A stretch of DNA of 64,000 nt. It comes from Puccinia triticina (taxonomy: Eukaryota; Basidiomycota; Pucciniomycetes; Pucciniales; Pucciniaceae). The notes below the pieces were generated by a model. That model had not been told where the DNA came from, did not search any database, and was given only the letters and a program-made list of their open reading frames with translations. The stretch is taken from the NCBI RefSeq assembly GCF_026914185.1, contig NC_070569.1, positions 4,340,001 to 4,404,000 on the forward strand. The letters run 5' to 3'. The position numbers were made by a program, and so were the translations under genes. Positions 57,774 to 64,000 of the stretch are shown here, piece after piece; positions within the stretch are counted from its first letter, which is position 1, and each line of letters begins with the position of its first letter.

Positions 57774-57791
57774 GCAAACTGCCAAAGCCGT
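57774..57791. repeat. Satellite remnant between insertions
   Basis: GCAAACTGCCAAAGCCGT is satellite sequence between the hAT TSD and the next LTR. Confidence 0.8.
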
Positions 57792-58692
57792 TGTGGTAGA
57801 CGGAAACGTGGAAAAATAGAAAGTTTTTTCTATGCCACATAATTACTCATACTAGGCCTCAAGATACCATCAAATGGACCCCAGAAATGGATTCTACGGC
57901 CAATTTTACCCCTAGACACCATTGGAAGCGTCACTGGAGCCCCTCTGGAATGGAACCTACACGCCCTTGGACAATGGACACCCATCACACGTTCAGCATA
58001 CCCAGTCACCAGCCTGTCGCAAGTCTCAAGTCAAGGATCACAGTATTATGCTTATACACATCACAGGATACAAGCATACATCTCCTCATCAGACTATAGT
58101 CATCACATAGTTTCAAGTACTCTTCTATTTCCATATTATGATGTCATCCCGCACTGATCCTGCAGTTCAGGCGTCATTTATGCACCCCCTGCATCCACCT
58201 GTCAACTAATGCAGCCGACTGTCACTTTACGCAGCCTTCCTGCAGCCCTAATGCATGCTTATGACATCATTTATGTACCCCTGACACATTATGACTTCAT
58301 TTGTATCTACTCCCACCAGCTAAAATCCCTCACACTGTTGTCCAGATCAGCTGAAACCCTAACCCACAAGCCCTGTGGGGCTCCACTTCTGTCTATATAA
58401 GGAGCTCTCTCCTCCCCAGTTGTCAGCTGCAGAGTTCATCACTCACCAATCACAGTCACCCCCAATATTCACCCTTACCAATTATAACCAACCCTTATAT
58501 AAATCATCAGCTCTATACCTTGTCAATCAAACAACTCATCTTGAGCCAACCTACCCTATCACTTGAATAAAACTTGCCAAGCATAGCTTGGTGGGTCTTG
58601 TTGACTGACAGCATAGAAGGGCAGAGTTTGCACCTCCATCATCCCCTTCTCCATTCAGCAAAAGGGTTTCACAATCACTTTTGAGTCTTACA
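57792..58692 (+). mobile_element. Solo LTR in satellite
   Basis: Second copy of the 2752-3687 LTR, 901 bp, TGTGGTAGACGG to GAGTCTTACA. CCGT, or CCGTT counting the shared T, is duplicated at 57788-57791 and 58693-58696. The satellite continues on both sides. Confidence 0.9.
58392..58401 (+). promoter_or_regulatory. TATA box of the solo LTR
   Basis: TCTATATAAG, at the same place as 3353-3362 in the other copy. Confidence 0.5.
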
Positions 58693-58997
58693 CCGTTTTC
58701 CTGGGAGCAAGGCAAACTGCCAAAGCCGTTTTCCTGGGAGCAAACTCCACAGGCAAACTGCCAAAGCAGTTTTCCTGGGAGCAAACTCCACAGGCAAACT
58801 GCCAAAGCAGTTTTCCTGGGAGCAAACTCCACAGGCAAACTGCAAAAGCAGTTTTCCTGGGAGCAAACTCCACAGGCAAACTGCAAAAGCAGTTTTCCTG
58901 GGAGCAAACTCCACAGGCAAACTGCAAAAGCAGTTTTCCTGGGAGCAAACTCCACAGGCAAACTGCAAAAGCAGTTTTCCTGGGAGCAAGCTCCACA
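58693..58997. repeat. Satellite, 41-bp units
   Basis: About seven copies of TTTTCCTGGGAGCAAACTCC followed by ACAGGCAAACTGCCAAAGCAG. Because 41 is not a multiple of three, all frames are open and give false repeat proteins. Confidence 0.9.
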
Positions 58998-59832
58998 TGT
59001 CAGCCTTAGAGTCAACACAGCTGACCTAAAGTCTGCCTTTTTTCTACTTTTTACATATGAATTACTACATATCTTTTTCATCTTAAGAGATGTCCTTGTT
59101 CTGAATTCAGATTCTGCTTCCTCATGCAATTTCAAACCTAGTTACAACTTACAAATTCTTTGTAACTCTACTCCTTCCCTGAGTTCTTGAGTTGTGGCGC
59201 GCATGCGCAGTTGTGACGTGGCAGCGCTACCAGGCGCGCCAAACACATGTACATATGTAATTACATAAGCAAACTATGAAAATTTTAGAAGTCAGGATTC
59301 TACAAATCACGCCCCAGATAACCCAGGATCACCACCAAAGAGGATACCACGCTCCCAGTACACCTACCGTCACAGGCGCCTAGGTTATTGACAGTAAGTA
59401 TAATATTTCTCTGAACCTTGATTATCCAGAGTGCTACTCTGTGTCTCTTGATTGCTTCTCTTTATTTCTCTTCACACCAACCCCTCTCAAGATCAAGGTT
59501 ACTCTGTTAATCCTAGACTTAGTCTAAAAATCAGAGCAGATTAGATTTACTATTCTGTGTCCCCCCACCATCTCCTTGTGCGCGCGGAGGCTGTAGCCCC
59601 TGTTGGTATGGCACAGCTGTCCTTACCACTTTTCCAGGTGGTTCAAGTTGACTTTGAGGATTGTCTTATAAAGAGTAGATAGACCCCCTCCAGATCATTT
59701 CTTTCTCTTTCTCCTTCTCTTTCTCTCTCTTTTTCTCTCTCCTTCTGTTTGTAGTTCTTTATCCCAAGAAATACAACCAGTGTCCCCCATTTCTCTTGTG
59801 TCCTGTAGTCACTTTAGAGGCTCAGGCTCACA
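58998..59832 (+). mobile_element. Solo LTR in satellite, TSD CCACA
   Basis: TGTCAGCCTTAG to GAGGCTCAGGCTCACA, 835 bp, with CCACA on both sides (58993-58997 and 59833-59837). TATA-like TTATAAAG near 59666 and a CT-rich tract at 59700-59760 follow LTR architecture. A different family from the other LTRs. Confidence 0.8.
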
Positions 59833-59960
59833 CCACAGGCAAACTGCAAAAGCAGTTTTCCTGGGAGCAAACTCTGCAAAAGCAGTTTTGCTGGGAGCAA
59901 ACTTCCAAATCAGTTTTCCTGGGAGCAAAATCCACAGGCAGCTTTGCCAGGACGCCAAAC
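59833..59960. repeat. Satellite, right end
   Basis: Two to three decayed units of the 41-bp satellite with GCAGTTTTCCTGGGAGCAAA. Confidence 0.8.
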
Positions 59961-60026
59961 TGCTGGCCGAGCAGTTTAAGGTGCTGGCCAAGCGGGTAAC
60001 AAGATTTTTGTCCTATTGGTTGATTA

Positions 60027-60248
60027 GGGGGTTTCAAAGTTGGCCAGATGCGACTTGCATGCACTTTTGCAAGTCGGTGTTCAAGTTCATTCTTGAACAC
60101 CAAGTTGCAAAAGTGCATGCAAGCCACATTGTACTACACCCCTTAAGCCTGCTTGAATTTATTTTTGAAATTTGGTGTTCAATAAAAGCCTTGAACACCA
60201 ACTTGCAAAAGTGCATGCAAGTTGTGCATGGCCAACTTTGAATCCCCC
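60027..60248. mobile_element. mariner-like MITE with nested hairpins
   Basis: The ends GGGGGTTTCAAAGTTGGCCA and, from the right, GGGGGATTCAAAGTTGGCCA are inverted repeats, with TA on both sides. Inside, CTTGCATGCACTTTTGCAAG and GTTCAAG words are repeated in both orientations. Confidence 0.75.
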
Positions 60249-60802
60249 TATTAAACTTAAACAGATAACTCAACCTTTGGTCTCAAAAGTCTCAGCTTTC
60301 TATATCTTTAATAGCTTCAGCCGGCTCCTGTGCCACTCTTAAGTAAAAACACAGATTTCTAGCTTACTAAAAGTCCAGTATTTTTAACTAGTTCTAGCTC
60401 TATCATTGAAGCAATAACACTCTTAGTTGTTCAAGTTTTACAGTCTTGTAACACTCGAACCAGTCAACCTCAGCAAATAGCTAGGAGTGGAACAAAAAAT
60501 GGCTGGTAGATCTTGTGAAACAGTAAACTCCAGTGCTTTCAAACCCTCTGCAGTAAATTAGAGTACAAGTGACAATCAAGACTCCATAAAGTGCCCATAA
60601 CTGGAACCAGATGGCAACAAATTTCCTATCTGGAAGCAAAAAGTGAAGCTGTGGTGAGATCAATCAACCATTAAAAATGTCAAGATAGTATAGTTTTAAA
60701 TTATAAAATACATTATAAACTACATATTAATCTTTTTAGTACAAATACTTTACATTAAATCTTTTTCCTCAGATTTCACGTCTTTTTATCACCCAGAAAA
60801 CC
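60249..60802. other. AT-rich, no gene seen
   Basis: No recognisable domain, RNA gene or repeat end. Confidence 0.4.
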
Positions 60803-61541
60803 TGTGATAGTTCACTCAGCAGAATTCAATAACGCCACAAATTAGCACAGTAAAGTATTAGTTTCACACGTATATTCAAGCTCATATTAGGCGCACAGCC
60901 ACTTCTGTCTGTTTTGTTTTCACACAAAATTCCCCACAGTGATTTACATTTCACATGTTGGTAAATCTCATCTTAGATGTGATTTTCTTTCCCAATGTAG
61001 CCATTTCATTTCACAACACATTAATTTCTTTTCAAACCACATTAATTTCGTTTTCACACTATGATAATTTATTTCACACTACATACATTATTGCAAATCA
61101 CTAAAACCACTCTCAGACAAGTTTTCATCTATAAAAGGAGGCCTTCCTTGCTCCTTCCTGTTACCTTTTTCCCCATGCTTGCACTAAATAGTAATATTAA
61201 GAGATTACTTCCGCATTCATCACTTTATTATAGTTAGATCATCATAGTTAAGAATTAGATCATAAATTTAGAAATTGATAATTATAACTTGCCCTTGACA
61301 ACAAACCCAATCACGTCATTCATAACATCTCTTTATGCGCACAAAACCTGGTTCTTAGGTTCTGAAAAAGCTAGATAATAGAATAATTCAGTAGATTGCG
61401 CCACACTAAAATTCTTAGTGTCAAATTTTTCCAAAGTTTATTATAGGAAGGCAGCCCTTCAAACACCTTTAGCCTAAACTTCCCTAGTTTTGCTATTATT
61501 CCCTTCCAAGCTCAGATCACGCCTTGTGTAGAAGTCCCACA
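60803..61541 (+). mobile_element. LTR remnant
   Basis: TGTGATAG to GAAGTCCCACA. Its right part (AGGAAGGCAGCC, then TTCCCTTCCAAGCTC) matches the minus strand of LTR C in order. TATAAAAGG at 61130-61138 sits where a promoter is expected. The flanks do not match. Confidence 0.45.
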
Positions 61542-61689
61542 ATGCACACCCCTCTCCCGGGGGGATGCCCACGCCAAAGCCCTTGAAAAAGGGCGTGTGG
61601 GGCCACATGCCCGCCCCACTCCCTATTTTATCCCTTGGTGTGGGACCCAAAGGGCGTGCAAGGGTGTTCATGCCCCTACTTACATAATG

Positions 61690-62170
61690 CACTATGTAAA
61701 TCCAAGTTTATTAAAGACACAGTTTTTCCAGAATTAAAAAAAAATAAGATCAAGGGTTCCCCCTTACAATTATACAAAATGAGAAAAAAACATCATGGGT
61801 TTCCCCATCAACCAAAGTTTAAAAAAAAAAACAAAAAAAAACAGGTGGGGTTTTCCCACTACAAAAACCAGGATACAAAAAAAGGGGAATTTTACATAAG
61901 AAAAATCTGAGTTTATTGACAAGAAAATTTCTACCAGCCTTCCAACATCAGCAAAGCTGTGCCCCTAGGCTCACCACCCAGCCCGCTTCAAGCGCACGGG
62001 TCAAAAGTGATAGACGTGAAGGCCCCCGGCCCGCAGCTAAGGCTGCAGACCCGTGGGGGGCCCACTCTTCAGCCCCTCAGACTGCACACGTGCAACAGCG
62101 GAGGGGCAAGGACGAACCGTCCGCTAGAAGTGCAGCGGCAGAGGACGCCCTGGGGGTATTGATGTTCATC
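61690..62170. repeat. Dispersed repeat copy
   Basis: AAGTTTATTAAAGACACAG, then AAGGGTTCCCCCTTAC and ATGGGTTTCCCCAT blocks with A-runs, then GTGCAACAGCGGAGGGGC and GCGGCAGAGGACGCCCTGGG. The same order occurs at 420-830 and, in part, at 8985-9050. Confidence 0.5.
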
Positions 62171-62704
62171 AAGCCCTCCCTTTTATACACAATGCTCTTC
62201 CATGTCTCGCTTCCGCGGCCGCGTTTTCACCCTTGGCATTCGCGATGAGACCCTTGGATCAAAATATGGACTGGTTCTTCTCATTGTCAGCACCATGAGG
62301 ACAACCATCGCCAGAAAACATGTTAAGAAGCTTCCTGTTTGGCATTGATTGTGCAATCACGACGCCACAGCCTGGTAACAATACAAGCGCGCCAGTCACG
62401 CAGAATTCTAACGCAAGACGCATGTACATACACGCTTGCCTCCCTCCTATTTGGCCTCACCTTACACAACCCACCCCGCGGCCCTTGCAACTGTCATTGC
62501 TTTAAAGTTGATTGGCCCAGCCACCATGACAGTCTCCATCCACATCACCCAGACCCTCCTATAACCACTTCTGCAGCACACCACATCTCACCAGTGTGAA
62601 TAGCCTCCCCTAGCAGCCACTGTCAGGAACCTCCAATTTGCTTTTTCACCACTTAGAAAGAGAAGAAAAGCCCCAGAAGCCCACACTCAGAGCACTTCAC
62701 TCCC

Positions 62705-63135
62705 TTGACCACAACCACACCCAACACTGTAGACCGCCAAGCACTCATGATCTCAAAATTTTCCTGCCCTTTGAGCCCCCACATTGCCAAGCACATCTTT
62801 GTCCCTCTGCTTCAGCGCGTGCCTCACCACCTTGCCAAAATTGATGAAGGCATGACTAAGGTGTTGTGGATGATGCCGTCTGCAGAGCTGGGAGAAGATA
62901 ACGGCGGCGTCGAGCAGAGTCTGGGCAATCATTTTGGACTGCTGGAGTTTTCAAACACGGTGCAAGAGATGGTTGAGGTGTTTGCCGAGCAAGTGCTATC
63001 GGGGGGGCGTTGACCAGAGTGATTTCCTGAGCTGGGCAGGCACGGAAGAGCGGCTATTCGAGATCCGGGTGGACGGGCTCGTGGCCTATGGCCTCAGTCT
63101 CGCCATTGACCAGCTTTTCAGCTTCTTGGACTAAG
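62705..63135 (+). pseudogene. Unidentified broken ORF
   Basis: The first frame (62705-63013) encodes about 100 residues including HIFVPLLQRVPHHLAKIDEG and EVFAEQVLSGG. At the G-run (63001-63007) it is cut, but one frame over it continues for 43 codons (VDQSDFLSWAGTEERLFEIR) to TAA at 63132. A one-base change in the G-run would explain this. I do not recognise the family, and a start cannot be fixed. Confidence 0.35.
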
Positions 63136-64000
63136 CGCTGCTCGCCCTCCAACATCCTCGTGAATTTCTGCCAAGCTTGTTTGATCAGAAGCAGCAGGAC
63201 GGCCCCCAATAGACTGAGGAGGACAAGCCTCAGCCTACGCGAACTTGTCAAGCCGTCGTGGCACACCTCAATATCATCTCCCAGTCCCTCGTTGGCCGCT
63301 CCAACAGTCTCAGACAGATCTTGGACATATTGACCAAGAAATTGGGCTCTGCATCCACATGTGCATCTTGGAACGGCAGACTAAAACAAACAAATGGGTG
63401 TGCACACAGCCTGCTATGCAAAATGGACGACAATCTCTGTCCCCGCCTCTGTCCAGCTACAAATAGACCTGGGCCGACACCTGGCCCACTACTACTTCTT
63501 TTCCCCCTCGATCAGGCTCGCTGCCACCCACTTGGGCTTCCTCAACCCCAAGGCCTCACCTGCTTCCTCTGTGAGCTTGGTGGCGTTGGGGCCACTAAGC
63601 TTGGTCTGCTGAGTGTCAACAATCTTAATGAGGTCTATCTCCTTCCTCACATTGTATGGATACCCATATGTTTTTTTTTTTTGAAACTGATTGCATTCTT
63701 GTGGCCTGTGTTTTTTCGCCGGTTTATTCAGCAACACACCAATTGGAAAAATGTGCAGTCTGTTGTTGATTGCAAAGTCTACGGGATTGGCGTTAAGCAC
63801 TGTCTGATCTGCTACATAAAGAAATATTTGCCGTTATTTATAGTGCTGATTTAGCTTGATCTCAAATAGATAACACATGTTCTTGTCTTACCATCAATAG
63901 ATATATTATTGAATATATCCCTGAACTGAGTAATGGGATGGAATTTAGTAGTAGCATGAAGAAAGTCAGAATCATTGATAGAATATATGGTGAGTTGGTG
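63136..64000. other. No supportable gene
   Basis: Both strands have medium-length frames (minus 63492-63800, plus 63258-63854), but neither shows a domain or a convincing start. The window ends in AT-rich DNA. Confidence 0.35.

Noticed and set aside
58551..59190. Long open frames on both strands with repeated EFAPRKTAFAVC-like residues
   Set aside because: They are readings of the 41-bp satellite, open in several frames; not genes.
63054..63800. Minus-strand frames including a hydrophobic VLLSLLGAVLLLLI stretch
   Set aside because: One possible membrane segment but no start, no continuity between frames and no family; not enough to call.

Overview
The window looks like repeat-dominated nuclear DNA of a basidiomycete. 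A rust fungus (Pucciniales, Puccinia-like) is my best guess. This is inferred from the mix of elements: Ty3/gypsy and Ty1/copia retrotransposons, two BED-finger hAT transposases, and a transposase with a GCM-type zinc finger, all with short GT-AG introns of about 70-95 bp. I found no intact host gene. Nearly every coding sequence belongs to a mobile element, and nearly all are broken.

Layout. 1-2100: a small mariner-like MITE, a decayed dispersed repeat and a minus-strand solo LTR. 2127-8378 (minus): a decayed multi-exon transposase split by a solo LTR (2752-3687) and two MITEs (4111-4579, 7425-7899); across two of these insertions the reading frame rejoins exactly. 8379-11180: dispersed repeats, an SR-repeat pseudogene and an LTR remnant. 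11180-22911 (minus): gypsy DNA, consisting of a truncated pol, LTR A, a nearly full-length but dead gag/pol with a -1 frameshift site, and LTR B next to a primer-binding region copied from mature tRNA-Tyr. 22912-27480 (minus): a copia element cut by LTR B. 27481-31495 (minus): a gypsy gag-protease remnant with its 5' LTR. 31496-42200: palindromic TIR elements, MITEs, solo LTRs, a Helitron helicase scrap and a decayed ORF. 42340-45950: a decayed hAT and a cluster of palindromes. 45960-52810: a minisatellite into which a complete copia element (46923-52555, TSD TTACC) has jumped. 53027-59960: a short satellite array split by a complete hAT element (53204-57765, TSD CTCCACAG) and two solo LTRs. 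60027-64000: a hairpin MITE, an LTR remnant, a dispersed repeat and an unidentified broken ORF.

Three themes link the parts. First, decay at CpG: most premature stops are TGA where the family should have CGA, the four LTR differences I saw in the copia element are all CpG transitions, and that element's protease, integrase and reverse transcriptase have lost catalytic acids by changes that fit CpG decay. Because its LTRs are almost identical, most of this damage probably predates the last jump, which implies mobilisation in trans. Second, tRNA-Tyr: a gypsy element carries a long mature tRNA-Tyr tract and the copia PBS matches the anticodon arm of the same tRNA. Third, nesting: target duplications and restored reading frames give a readable order of insertions.
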